DNA of 64,000 nucleotides from Sclerodactyla briareus (GCA_026419785.1 JAODTK010005793.1:1-64000); one strand, 5' to 3'; positions 47,901 to 57,279 are shown, counted from the stretch's first letter. Numbers and translations are program-made. The notes: generated by a model not told the origin, from the sequence alone.

Positions 47901-50900
47901 ATTGCCAACATGTATGATTCAACAATCACTCTTTGAATACACCATTGCAGTTGATGATATTATAATGGGAAACATAATAATATAGTGCCAGGGGTACCAA
48001 ACCAGACAGCGGTGGCAAACTGAGTGAATTATTGTCGTGTGGGGGGAGGGGGGGCGAGTCATTTACTTGTTATGCTCAGCACTCCCTGCTCTGAGTAATA
48101 GGACCATGGATATAGCTTGGAAGCCAGCCCATCTGGAGAACAGAGAATCATGAATTGTATACTTTGCATTGCAAAATGTCCATTATTTCCGGAACAATGT
48201 CTGAATCGTTAAAGTCCAATGGTAATATGGTCCAACCAAATTTGGCAGGAATACTACTCATCAGAATTTCAGGGAGTCACAAGAGAAGGGGGTGCCTCCA
48301 GCTTTGTCAGGGGTAAACAAGAGGTACAGCAAGTGGTACTGCGCCTGAATGCCGGGGGCGCAGGGAACCGTCTGAGACTCCCTGTTGGAGACCAGCTCTT
48401 GGGAGCCAAATCTATCAGGTAGGTGCATTCTAGAGAGCCAAGAGTGCATAATTTGCATCGCCAGATGCCCATTTCTTTCTGAAGTACATCTCCATTAGAA
48501 ACAAAACTTGCAAAACGGCGGCACATGAACAGACCACAAATTCAGGGATTTAGCAAAAGGAGAGACTGTGCTTGTAGAGTTCAACCACTCTCTCTCAATA
48601 TGATGCCTCCAGCTGGGTCAGAGATATGTTATCAGGAGTGGTGCCACCGGAGACCCTTTCGTGGAGTCTTGCTATAGAATCATTGAATTCTCCAAGTTTC
48701 TATTGAAATCAGTTGATTTCAGCAGATATCAAGTCGCTATGTGTGTACTACTAATTTTTTTCTTCAGTTTCAAGGGGGATGAACATAGGTGTTACAACTT
48801 TTAATAGCATCGAACTTGCATTTGCTGTATACATGAATTCTTGGACACCAAACACTTTGCAACACTATAATGTTCATATCTCCTTGCTGGATGAAATTTC
48901 TTAGTATGAATTTTCATAAAGATTGCACAAACACTGTGAGCATATGAACATCATCATGACCAGATATTGTTACGGATATAAGGGTAAATATTTCATATTC
49001 CGAAGGACATTTTTATATGTGGAACACATCTGTTGTTTAGCTCCTCATACTGAGAATGAATCAATCCTTTGTCAAACATGTGCCCTGTAGCAATATTCGA
49101 CATGTTTACAACTACTTGGTAAAGGGAAAACAGAAACTTGGCATAATAAATGGGCATTAGGGAGTGCCTTGAGGGCTGTCTTAAGATACCATAGTCTGGG
49201 CCTGCTAAGAGTGCAGATTGCAAATATTTTTTTTTATAATTCTACAAATTATCAATCAGCTACTAAATAGAGTAGTTGTGATGACCTAAGAAATCTTTGA
49301 TGACCAGGTGAGCTGGAGCTTCACTGTAGTTGCCTTTATATGCCCACAAAATGTATAACTGCCACCTACATGGTACCCATACTCATAGAATTTAGCCACG
49401 TGAAAGGAGCAAAATCCTGAAAGCACCGCTGGTAAAACGGGATGGTTCCGATCTAGCATCCTTCACTGGTGAAATTGTCAGCAACTCTGCCAACAGACCA
49501 TCCCCAACTGTTAATGCTACTACACAATCTGTGATAGGCCTCACGCCTCATCCAAGCAAACTTATATTGGCTTTCTATACTTGTGAAAAGCTTCCGCCTT
49601 TCCAGCATAGCACAGCATAAAGTATGTTACACACTGTACCATACTTTATGCTGTGCTCTGCGGAAAAACATGCTATGAAAATTGCCAATTCGCAGTCCCC
49701 TCTATCCCTATAATTGATAGAAAGAAAATTTAATGCTCAACGGATTTTAGAACTTCCCTTCAATTCCAGCAATAAAGGAGGGCTGTGAGAATTTTGCCAA
49801 TTAGCTCATTTTACCAGACTGGCAGTTTCACAGACGAGGTGACCATGTTCTCCTGCTGTGATTTAACTCGTGCAGCTGCAGACACATTTTACAATCTGGT
49901 GGATTTAATTGATCGGGGACATCTCATAATAGCATTCTTTTCACAGCATTCGTTCCCGACAAGAGCTCGCCCGCCTGGCGTAACTGATGTCTCGTCGCAG
50001 TTGGCTGGGGCTAGAGACAGCTACAACTGCTGGAAAAGGTATTCCCCGGCAATATTTTTCGGATCACATTAAGAGGAGAACAGGGGATATTATTAATGAC
50101 TGGGTGAATTGGTAATGGAACTAGACCATTCAAGGAGGAAGAAGACAGTGGCTCATAACAAGGGAAATTGAACAAGTGGAAATTATTTCCAACAAAGAGG
50201 CCTAGTGGAAATTATTTCCAACAAAGAGGCCTAGTGGAAATTATTTCCAACAAAGAGGCCTAGTGGAAATTATTTCCAACAAAGAGGCTCAGGGGAAATT
50301 ATCTCCAACAAAGAGGCCTGGTGGAAATTATCCCAACAAAGAGGCCTAGTGGAAATTATTCCCAACAAAGAGGCCTAGTGGAAATTATTTCCAACAAAGA
50401 GGCCTAGTGGAAATTATTCCCAACAAAGAGGCGTAGTGGAAATTATTCCCAACAAAGAGGCCTAGTGGGAATTATTCCCCACAAAGAGGCCCAGTGGGAA
50501 TTATTTCCAACAAAGAGGCTCAGGGGAAATTATCTCCAACAAAGAGGCCTGGTGGAAATTATTCCCACAAAGAGGCCTAGTTGAAATTATTCCCAACAAA
50601 GAGGCCTAGTGGAAATTATTTCCAACAAAGAGGCCTAGTTGAAATTATTCCCAACAAGAGGCCCAGTGGAAATTATTTCCAACAAAGAGGCTCAGGGGAA
50701 ATTATCTCCAACAAAGAGGCCTGGTGGGTGGAAATTATTCCCAACAAAGAGGCCTAGTGGAAATTATTTCCAACAAGAGAGGCCCAGTGGAAATTATTTC
50801 CAACAAAGAGGCCCAGTGGGAATTATTTCCAACAAGAGGCCCAGTGGAAATTATTCCCCACAAAGAGGCCCAGTGGAAATTATTCCCAACAAAGAGGCCC

Positions 50901-53900
50901 AATGGGAATTCTTTTTTACAACTAACCTTGAAAGTGGCAAAAGCATCTGATGCGATGTCAAAGGTCGAGACCTCAACATACTTGAAGAAACGGTAGAAGT
51001 GCTCAGAATCCAGGATAATCTTTGCCAGGGGCTCATGCCTCACGCTCTCTCGCAGCATCAGACCGCAGTTCAGGGCGATGATGTCAAGTTGTCGTACCTA
51101 GACAAAAACATGGCGATTGAATTTCATTCAGTTTTTAAACTAGTCATGTGTTATGGGAGAATGTCTCTGAGATGTAAGAAGAGAGTGTCGACAAATTTGC
51201 CTATTTATTTCTTGAACATGTGATGACCACATCGAAAGCGTTTAGGTCCTATATCATCCCTAGCCGCTGAGTCGAGGTTCTCATCTAGCTAATAGACAGG
51301 GCTGAAATGGAACAAGTCAAAGAATGCGTGTCATAGGTTAACTATTATATACAAGGACTGCAGGGAGCCCACTATGGGGTTCGGGTTCAGTACAACTCAT
51401 GCAAGCATGTATTAGAGTTCCATTCAGCTTTTATTTCATGTCCTCCTTTCCAGACACGAAACTACCCAGTTCCCATACTGTGGTATCTATTGTATTGAAT
51501 GATACAATTAGAAGTACAATGAAAAAAATCTGTTGGAACAACAGTATGAGGTAAAAATCCATATTTTGTGGAATAGGTCCCTGTAGCGAACATATACATT
51601 TGTTGCGGCCAGTCGTCTTGTCTTTTTCTTTTTTTATTCGTGGACTGATCATCATTTTCTCCAGAAATGATTTTAGTGTTGACAATTTGACTGAAGTTCT
51701 TATAGTAGATGAGGTATCGAACGATGGCAAACATTTTCAATATCATCGATGCCTATTTTCTTGAATATTTCAAAGGCTGAATGGAACTTGAATGGTAATT
51801 GTTTTGGGGATGTTGATCTTCAGTTTAACTGTAATACCGTTCATTCTGATTTAGAAGCTCTGTCATGTCCAAGCCCAAGCACCTTTACACTTTTCCCAAA
51901 TCCCATGTATTTTTGTGTCCTAATAAAAAAGATAGCAGGACGAAGGGTCCCTGAAATTTCTGTCCTCTGTCACGATTGGACAACTATGAATACGAGCCTG
52001 AGAACACCTTTTATATGTTACTGTGAATGCAGCTCATTCATTGGTGTGTTTATTCGTACAACACACCTCGATTATATATGTGAAATTATATATACATATA
52101 TACGGGTCCCCTGTAGTAACGGACACCCGAGAGATTTGTCAATTTTTTTAAAGGGTTCTGAATAACAATACATACAGGAATACACCCAAATGGTACAGTA
52201 GAGTGTGTAAAACTTCGCAGGGATGTAGCTACGCTGATTGGTGGTAGCCAGCACTTAGCCTGACCAACCAGCACTAAAATAAAAATTCTTCATTTTTACC
52301 TCTAAAACACATCAAATGCGATTATTGGCACATGGATTAGACATTGACGGCAATATGAATCACTTTCAGCTGGGCAACTAGAAATTTGGCGAGCTGCGTA
52401 CAAGTAATATCATAGATCCATCGACTTTCAAAATGATGAATTCAAACAAGATTTCAGATTTCCTTCCCAGGTCCTCACGTAACATCGCAATGCAAAAGAC
52501 GCCCTTGGATGGCTCAGGCACAGGTTTGATGACAGTAGTCTTCGCATTATTTCATGTCGTTTTCATGTACTTACCATGAATCAATAGTAACCTACCCTTC
52601 TTACCAATATGAGTAGAAAGAGCCTGCTTGACTATATGTCACTGTTGGGTGTCTCGTGCCTTATTACCCTCCGCATTAGGTTGTTGTCAATCTGGTGCCA
52701 CTCTTCTGGCCTGTCGTAACGAACGATTCGATAACGCTTTCAACCCTGTCCTAATGCGGTGTGTGTGCGTGTGGGTTCAATCGGCTAATTACCCAGTTGT
52801 ACAGCAAGAGGAACACACACAGACAGAGTGATTGCTAATTCTCTTTTCTGAACTATGTTCAGGTGAGTGTGGAGATCCAACTTAATCTGTGTAAAGAGAA
52901 GCATTCAGCCTATTTTCCCAAAATGGCCAAAATGACCCCCTTAAGGACTCTCGACCCTAATGGCATGACCCTAACCCCACATGTATCCCACATCACACTC
53001 AAAATTGTTTCAGACCAAGACAGGGATGTAATTCAACCATTGATTACAGGAAGAATGCATGCGGGAAGAATACACTAGCACATTGGTAAGAGCTAATACT
53101 GTTTTAGGCTCGTTTTTTTTTTCTTGGCATGTACACATTTAATCACATATTCTTCTGGCCCCCCTCGACCCCTCACTCCTTTTGTGCATTTTGATTGTCC
53201 CTATCTCATCAGACTCACCTCAAAGTCGACCCGGTGGAGGTTCTTGACCATGAAGAACAGCATATCATTCTCGTCTTATGTCTAGGGCCACAGCTTCGTC
53301 CCGCTGTCCGTCTGGGGTTCCTGCCTGCTCCCCAGACCCGTAGAGAATGTTTTTTATCCTTGAGGGCCTTTGGCGACCTCATCCAATAAAAAAAAAAAAG
53401 ACCTCATTGCGAGAATGGGGGAAAACATTGTGCAGGTTTACAAGACTCAATACCTAACCTCCTGGTTTAACTATCGGGGCCCACAACCTTCTACTCAGCT
53501 TTGGGGCACTACATTATAATAGACTAGTGGTCCGATTTATAAGATAAATCAATTGATCGTTACACAGTGGATTATCAATTAGAATATCAATTTCCGATCA
53601 TCAAAAATCATAAATTAACAAGGTCTAATTGCCCATGGTGGACCATTGTTTAGGCCACACACTGAATTGTGAACACCATGTTAAACTGAGCATCACAAGC
53701 CACTTCATTATATCACAGCAATGAACAAGTAGGCCTGATGTGAATGATGTGACCAATCATTGCCTTCCTGTGATATGAAATTGCCCAGCGGAAAACATGT
53801 TTTTAAGGAATGATCGTGAAACAGCGAGAATTAGGCTATAAACATTAGAGATCATTCCGAATTCAAGCTCTGTTTAATGGCCAAAAGTAAAAAATATTTA

Positions 53901-55439
53901 TTGCACACTTGAAGCTCCATTCCGCTTTTTCAAGTAAAGGTATTCAAGAAAATAAGCATCAATATACTTGAAAATGAATGCCCTCGTTCCATACCTCCTC
54001 TACAAAAATAACTTCAGTCCAAATTACAGCAGTCAAATCATTCCTATTTTGGAGCAAATGGTGATCAGTTGACCCAGATGACCCCCAGTTTTTATATCAG
54101 TCATACACAGTATAGGGTAGCCCCTTCGTGGCTGGAGATGACATGAATAAAGGCCGAATGGAATGTCAATAAATACTGTGATGTAGGTAGCGATGCTATA
54201 TTACAGTCAGCGGTGATATTTAGGTTACACAGCTAACAAAAAATTCAAGACAAACATTGTCAAGTTGGTGAATCGTACGTGCAATGAAGTACGATGTTTG
54301 CCTACTGGGTGTGAATATATTTAATACAAGAACTATATGCGTATCGTGTCTCACTAGTGCCCCTTCTAAACGTTTCCCATGAGTGCCTGGAGCGATAATC
54401 AGAAGTCATAGGGTATATATTTTTCAGTTCCCTTCTCCATGAGTTGGTTTGATAACAGTAGATGGATCACACCCACACTCAAGCACGAACCTTGAAAGTA
54501 CCTTTGCACTTCTACCTGCAACTTCTGACCACCCAGCCTTCTTTGGGCAAGCGACCAGTCCAGGCGACTTGGTCCACTCACCCCCACCCGTGTGTGAGGT
54601 CATAAAGCCCCTTATAATTGTAGATGTGCTGGATTTACACACTCATATCGGCTCTGTAATTCAGTCTAACTTTTTGTTTCCCTATAAAGTATAATCTGTA
54701 GAATTCACCAAGCCAGCTTCACATGACCAGTGTACGAGTATGTGCCACTATAGTAATTCTTGGTCGGGTCATTTTACTCACATGTGAAACTGTCATTCAA
54801 TGGAGTGGCTGGGTGTGCAATGATACTCCAATGCACCCATGCGTGGCATTTGATGGGGATAGTGGTGTGCAGGTAACTGATGTAGCCAGGTGCCAACTGC
54901 CCTCTTGAAGGCACTCTCATTGCCAAGTCCACCTATGTTTGAGGGGAGCTGGTTCCATTTCGCAATGATCCTTGGAAAAAAGGCGCCCTTGACGGCGTCA
55001 ACACAGCAAGCAATGTTTTGGGAGGGCTGAGTATTGGATCTAGTACCACTGTTGTGTGAGATGAAAATGTCTTGTGTTGGGATTCCAAGCTTGTTGTGCA
55101 AAATTTTGTGGCAGGTTAGCAATTTCAACCAGCATTTCCTCTGTGCTCCAGTGGATCCCGATTTAAGACATAAATTGTGGGATACTTTTGGTACACCTAA
55201 AGCTCCATGACAAGCCTGCCAGCTCTAGATCGAACATTTCTCATTCCTCGACTCCAGGACATAGGTGCATCATACAATTAGCAAGTACATCCATTACAGC
55301 GGTGACCACAGCCCACAGACAACTTCTTACCTTTTCTTTCTTCTTTGGCTCGTATAACTCATAGGCCCCAAGTTGGCAATCCCCTCCTTCAGAAGTTCAC
55401 CCACTCCAACGACCCTTTCGATTTCCCAAAGAGCGGCAT
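41802..55439 (-). CDS. CAB39: Calcium-binding protein 39 (MO25) gene, split over at least six exons
   Basis: MO25 is an armadillo/HEAT-like helical scaffold that binds the pseudokinase STRAD and activates LKB1 (STK11); it also activates GCK-family kinases, and acts mainly in the cytosol. The coding order read here is join(complement(55331..55439), complement(53219..53377), complement(50927..51097), complement(47618..47743), complement(43370..43513), complement(41802..41971)). Diagnostic stretches are [63 protein letters not shown] and [19 protein letters not shown], all in family order and all joined at phase-0 GT-AG borders. The exon expected between 53,219 and 51,097 (family residues about 90-130) was not found. 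The first, second and last exons contain small indels while the middle three are clean. Retained introns rule out a processed pseudogene. I infer a working gene with assembly errors; a decaying duplicate is the alternative. Confidence 0.93.
42000..43000. other. CAB39 intron with a repeat C fragment
   Basis: AAAAGGCTTAGTCATTCCTTG (42,255-42,275) and GTTGACCTCAGATGACC (42,288-42,304) match the inverted arm of repeat C near 16,450-16,570. An A-run lies at 42,662-42,675. No exon seen. Confidence 0.45.
43000..43322 (+). mobile_element. tRNA-derived SINE (family 1) with (ATT)n tail, in CAB39 intron
   Basis: A-box-like TTCGGTTGGTAGAGC (43,011-43,025) and B-box-like GAGTTTGAATCCC (43,051-43,063). 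The body has GGTACTTTGTCCCCATTGCC and ACCCAGGAGATAATTGGG, shared with the SINE at 6,430. The tail is GCGCTCTGAGAACG, TTTGGGAAAGCCCTATATTA and an ATT-type repeat. The tail resembles the 3' end of the L2-like LINE at 24,430, as expected if that LINE type mobilises it. Confidence 0.78.
43370..43513 (-). CDS. CAB39: CAB39 internal exon: [12 protein letters not shown] to FHVFK
   Basis: This 48-codon exon has acceptor TTTCCAAG before CTACTAGGC and donor AAG/GTAGGG. It encodes [38 protein letters not shown] and [10 protein letters not shown], among the most conserved parts of MO25. It is intact and phase 0 at both ends. A tRNA-derived SINE begins about 50 nt downstream of the donor, inside the next intron. 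Confidence 0.96.
43734..44169 (+). mobile_element. hAT-type MITE with 8-bp target duplication
   Basis: The element is 43,742-44,161 (420 bp). Ends are CATGGTTTCCCAA and the inverse CAGTGGTTCCCAA; GTCTAGAC flanks both sides exactly (43,734-43,741 and 44,162-44,169). An 8-bp duplication with CAG-type ends is typical of hAT elements. No transposase coding. It lies in a CAB39 intron. Confidence 0.85.
44162..44226 (+). repeat. Duplicated right end of the hAT-type MITE
   Basis: The flank is followed by GTCCCCGCCTTGTTTGGGTACCACTG and again GGTCTAGACC, repeating the last 35-40 bp of the MITE and its target site. This could be a local duplication or an assembly stutter. Confidence 0.65.
44230..44482 (-). 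mobile_element. tRNA-derived SINE (family 3)
   Basis: Minus strand: an A-box-like TGGTCTAGCAGTCTGGTG (44,444-44,461) and a B-box-like GCGGATCCCGGAGG (44,398-44,411) are followed by a body with ACCTCCCAGCCCACTCAGCT and GATGGGTACCTGG. The B-box is a weak match, so confidence is moderate. Confidence 0.5.
44557..44907 (+). other. Unrecognised 116-codon open frame
   Basis: [19 protein letters not shown] at the start and NQNCLQPVV in the middle. It is the longest clean frame in a locally balanced-composition stretch inside a CAB39 intron. No known domain, signal peptide or splice context was identified. It may be chance or part of an unrecognised repeat. Confidence 0.2.
45170..47290 (+). repeat. 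Dispersed repeat A, about 1.09-kb tandem duplication with sub-repeats
   Basis: GGTGATCGCC..CAGTGTCTCG, GCATTTAACAGAAACAGC, AATCAGTGACTAATTTCAA and ATGCAAATTA words at 45,173-45,430 recur at 46,258-46,500. Between and after are many sub-repeats of GTGAAAATC(C/T)GACAA..AAATTATGCA..TGACCTCCAGTGACC. The far end has CA-rich runs (46,981-47,023; 47,217-47,236), GTGACCACTAAGTCTCC and a final GGCGAGAAAAGG. No gene. It lies in a CAB39 intron. Confidence 0.78.
47618..47743 (-). CDS. CAB39: CAB39 internal exon: ELLTRHK to RRQSLK
   Basis: This 42-codon exon lies between acceptor TTTGCCCAG and donor AAG/GTAACG. It reads [42 protein letters not shown] and matches the MO25 helices around LLTRHK..AEFLE..YD..F..YE.LL.S.NYVT.RQSLK. 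Phase is 0 at both ends, continuing DAFATFK upstream and LLGELLL downstream. No disruption is seen. Confidence 0.95.
47750..49605. other. CAB39 intron, no other gene recognised
   Basis: A G-run at 48,041-48,052. A block at 48,262-48,420 (65-85 codon frames both ways) has balanced composition but no recognised domain. Otherwise nothing. Confidence 0.35.
49600..49666. ncRNA. Perfect 18-bp hairpin (possible small-RNA precursor or tiny MITE)
   Basis: AGCACAGCATAAAGTATG (49,609-49,626) and its exact reverse complement (49,640-49,657) flank a 13-nt loop. The arms extend imperfectly outward through TTTCC..GCA / TGCGGAAA. It lies in the CAB39 intron between exons at 50,927 and 47,743. Stem length and loop would suit a small pre-miRNA-like hairpin, but a short palindromic MITE fits equally well. 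Confidence 0.35.
49667..50175. other. CAB39 intron, no feature recognised
   Basis: A 95-codon frame at 49,785-50,072 (+) has no known domain. Confidence 0.3.
50176..50912 (+). repeat. 29-bp minisatellite, about 25 copies, in CAB39 intron
   Basis: Unit GTGGAAATTATTTCCAACAA plus AGAGGCCTA, 29 bp, with variants (TTCCC, GGCCCAG, GCTCAGGGG). A CTCAGGGG..TCTCC variant recurs at about 50,288, 50,518 and 50,691, marking higher-order copying. Since 29 is not a multiple of three, the long frames across it are artefacts. The array ends about 14 nt from the donor of the CAB39 exon at 50,927. Confidence 0.95.
50927..51097 (-). CDS. CAB39: CAB39 internal exon: ALNCG..MLRE to DAFATFK
   Basis: This 57-codon exon is fully open between acceptor CTAG (ending at 51,098) and donor AAG/GTTAGT (50,927/50,926). 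It encodes [18 protein letters not shown], then [20 protein letters not shown] and [19 protein letters not shown]. Only a few conservative changes separate it from the family consensus, so it is under purifying constraint or recently was. A 29-bp minisatellite begins about 14 nt inside the downstream intron. The first four codons (VRQL) replace the family's KGYE-type junction, so the true border with the missing upstream exon cannot be confirmed. Confidence 0.94.
51417..51787 (+). mobile_element. TTCCATTCAGC-type MITE
   Basis: Left end GTTCCATTCAGCTTTT (51,417) and right end AAAGGCTGAATGGAAC (51,772-51,787) are inverted repeats with one mismatch in 16. The interior shares GGAATAGGTCCCTGTAG and TGAAGTTCTTATAGTAGATG with the copy at 33,956. 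No transposase coding. It lies in a CAB39 intron. Confidence 0.75.
51800..53200. other. CAB39 intron where one exon is expected but not found
   Basis: The exon for the MO25 segment between DFE and the ALNCG exon (GKKDVAQIFNN-type sequence) should lie on the minus strand here. I searched all three minus frames by eye without finding it. A 138-codon plus frame (51,749-52,165) has no known domain. Confidence 0.4.
53219..53377 (-). CDS. CAB39: CAB39 second coding exon (frameshifted)
   Basis: On the minus strand a T-rich tract and AG (53,379-53,378) precede an exon reading VAKALKD, then [21 protein letters not shown] in a second frame, then [17 protein letters not shown] in a third. The exon ends at a GAG/GTGAGT donor. 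The order matches the MO25 segment EVSKNL..ILYG..EAVAQLAQELYN..DFE. The part that should read QLAQELYN is shortened and garbled, with several missing bases. The exon is 159 nt long. The 5' border is chosen because it joins KKKEK to VAKAL without a gap; it is less certain than the donor. Confidence 0.8.
53905..54178 (+). mobile_element. TTCCATTCAGC-type MITE
   Basis: Left CTTGAAGCTCCATTCCGCTT (53,909) and right AAAGGCCGAATGGAATGTCA (54,157-54,176) are inverted. The interior CAGTCAAATCATTCCTATTTTG and GGAGCAAATGGTGATCAGTT matches the copy at 56,937-57,279. It lies in CAB39 intron 1. Confidence 0.7.
54180..54790. other. CAB39 intron 1, nothing recognised
   Basis: Short frames on both strands at 54,399-54,694 overlap one another and match no known family. 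Confidence 0.3.
54793..55185 (-). mobile_element. LINE fragment, C-terminal end of reverse transcriptase ORF
   Basis: Minus-strand frame with [19 protein letters not shown], then [12 protein letters not shown], then [17 protein letters not shown] and [11 protein letters not shown]. The FFPR.I..WN.LP signature closes many jockey/CR1-type LINE ORFs, after an R..H...K..N...I region. Only the last roughly 110 codons remain, in CAB39 intron 1. It is more intact than the L2-like copy at 24.4-26.8 kb and appears to be a different family. Confidence 0.75.
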
Positions 55440-55453
55440 TGTTGACAAAATTC
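55331..55453 (-). CDS. CAB39: CAB39 first coding exon (N-terminus, frameshifted)
   Basis: The ATG at 55,439-55,437 opens [10 protein letters not shown], the conserved MO25 N-terminus. A splice-acceptor-like CAG ends at 55,454, so the exon may begin at 55,453 with 14 nt of 5' UTR (CAACAATG context). After GS the frame is lost; a neighbouring frame continues [12 protein letters not shown] and a further shift gives [12 protein letters not shown] up to the donor (AAG/GTAAGAAG at 55,331/55,330). Two indels therefore interrupt the exon, which fits sequencing error in an otherwise conserved stretch. Its 109 coding bases are one more than 36 codons. The LKEG segment corresponds to the family helix that follows the leader. 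Confidence 0.85.
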
Positions 55454-55780
55454 CTGGGTACAGGTGTCTTTTGGATATCAATAATGATTAAACCGAACAA
55501 TTTGCACAGGCAAGGTTGACCTCACTTTGATAGACTGGACTCAAATCCTGATTGAAGGCAGGAATGAAGGGACGGATTTCTGCCCAAACTAGGTTTCTTC
55601 AGGTGAAATGGATGAACTGTCCGGAGGAACCGAACGGACAAGACTGGGTACCTGGACGTGTTGCTGTCAGACTTGACGCCACCATCACTGACTAGCTACC
55701 TCCAGTGCTGGAAGGAAGAAAAGTTAATTGTTGTTTGTTATATCATCAGATGTGAGATGAAGTCAAATTACAAATTACGA
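55454..55780. other. Upstream of CAB39 coding start
   Basis: Probable 5' intron or promoter-proximal sequence on the minus strand. A CAG acceptor-like site at 55,454-55,456 suggests that a noncoding 5' exon lies farther upstream. No promoter element could be assigned. Confidence 0.35.
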
Positions 55781-55784
55781 CGAG

Positions 55785-55897
55785 GTCCAATCAGCGGTGC
55801 GCCCAAACATTCTCTCCACTTGATTATCTGACACTGGAACCCCAATCTCCTGGGTGGAAAGCCCACGTTCCGACTACTGAGCCATACCACTCAGGAT
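55785..55897 (-). mobile_element. tRNA-like SINE head
   Basis: Minus strand TGGTATGGCTCAGTAGTCGG (A-box-like, 55,871-55,890) and GGGGTTCCAGTGTC (B-box-like, 55,830-55,843). The body downstream was not matched to the other SINEs. Confidence 0.5.
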
Positions 55898-56935
55898 GCA
55901 GGATGGTGCAATTCTTGAGCTAGACTCTGAAAATGCTTTGAAATAGCTTCAAATTTGGCAAAAAGATCATTTTTTGCTAAATCCTCCAACCTTTGGCAAT
56001 GGTGGGGAGGGGGGGGGGGGGGCGGGGGCGACTCCACGGGTAGGTCAGCGCAGTAGGCTAACAGGGAAAGGTATAATCGGTCAACAATAGACCTGATACT
56101 GGCTAAGTACCAACTTCCATGATTATCGAAACTAATTCCTGACAAAATGAAGTTGACCCCCAGGTGACCTTGAGTTGACCTCAGACTCCTGACCGCCAAC
56201 CGGCAACGGATCACAAAATGCAACAGGCAAAGAGGACCTGAAATGTATAGAGCCTCACTGAAGGCGCACCCATGGGATCAACAGTGGTACCTCCTCCGCT
56301 GGGAACAATAAGGCATAATTTCTCTTTAATTCGTACCACTGACATCTGTAGTATGCTAGCCTTTTGCTAATGGGATCTGGCATGCTTTTCGAACACGGAA
56401 GTGGCCACTCCCTGCCCCGCCAACTATGTTATGCCAGACATATCAAGAGGAGCTACAAATCGAAGTTGCTCTGATTGCTGACCTGCCTCTTCAACTTCTG
56501 AGCTTGTCTATTCAACTATTTTTATCAAAGATTATTTCACAATTCCAGTGGCTTGAGTACCAGACTGCAGATGTTAGTGGTAAAAGAGTTACATTTACAT
56601 TTGCACAATACATTCAATCCCCCCTCCAAAAATTGAACTCCCCTTTGACCCACCTCAAGGGCACCAATTAGAGACTTAACATTAATAGGAAATATGAGAG
56701 TGGTGGTAAACAGTGGAAAACAGAATAATGTCAAGTAAACAGTAACCACCATGGACAGAAGGTAGTAATTTGGACACATTGGGGATCTATAAACAACCGG
56801 AAACAGGTGCATGCACAATCCAGCTGTTACCAATGTGCAGCATGCACAACCAGGTTGTTCATCTGAAACCAGTATGTACGAGATTTCAGCCATAATTCAA
56901 TGGAAGAGTTAGCAATTCACGGAGTAGCAATTATT
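55898..56935. other. No gene recognised
   Basis: A G-run at 56,004-56,024. Frames at 56,426-56,671 (+) and 56,537-56,893 (-) overlap and have no known domain. Confidence 0.35.
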
Positions 56936-56936
56936 A

Positions 56937-57279
56937 AGCTCCATTCACGCCTTGAAATAGTGGAGAGAAAAAAAAACAAAAAATGATTATGAAAAATGAA
57001 AGCTAGTCGTTCAATACCTCCAACTTCAAGTCAAAATTACAGCACTCAAATCATTTCTATTGGGAGGAAATGGTGAGCAGTTCGCGGGAGTTTCAAAAGA
57101 AAGCCAGCTGGCTGTAACCAATATTCCACGGAATCACAAATTTTGCCTAATACTATTGTTTCAAGATTTTTTTTGCAATTGTAGGTTGCATATACGTCAG
57201 TACAATAGATTACTACAGTATGGTAAGCTTTGTGGCTGGAAAGGAGGACAGAAAATAAAGGCTGAATGGAACTTCAAAA
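56937..57279 (+). mobile_element. TTCCATTCAGC-type MITE
   Basis: Left AAGCTCCATTCACGCCTTGA (56,937) and right AAAGGCTGAATGGAACTTCA (57,259-57,278) are inverted. The interior CAAATCATTTCTATTGGGAG matches the copy at 53,905. It abuts repeat X on its right. Confidence 0.72.

Noticed and set aside
50176-50912. Possible CRISPR array
   Set aside because: The units are contiguous 29-bp repeats with no unique spacers, inside an animal gene's intron.
50639-50996. Overlapping frames of 90-107 codons with NKEAQ / FPTKRP repeats
   Set aside because: They lie wholly in the 29-bp minisatellite; the unit is not a multiple of three, so all frames cycle and stay open by composition.
41802-55439. CAB39 as a processed pseudogene
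   Set aside because: Introns with GT-AG borders are retained between all readable exons.
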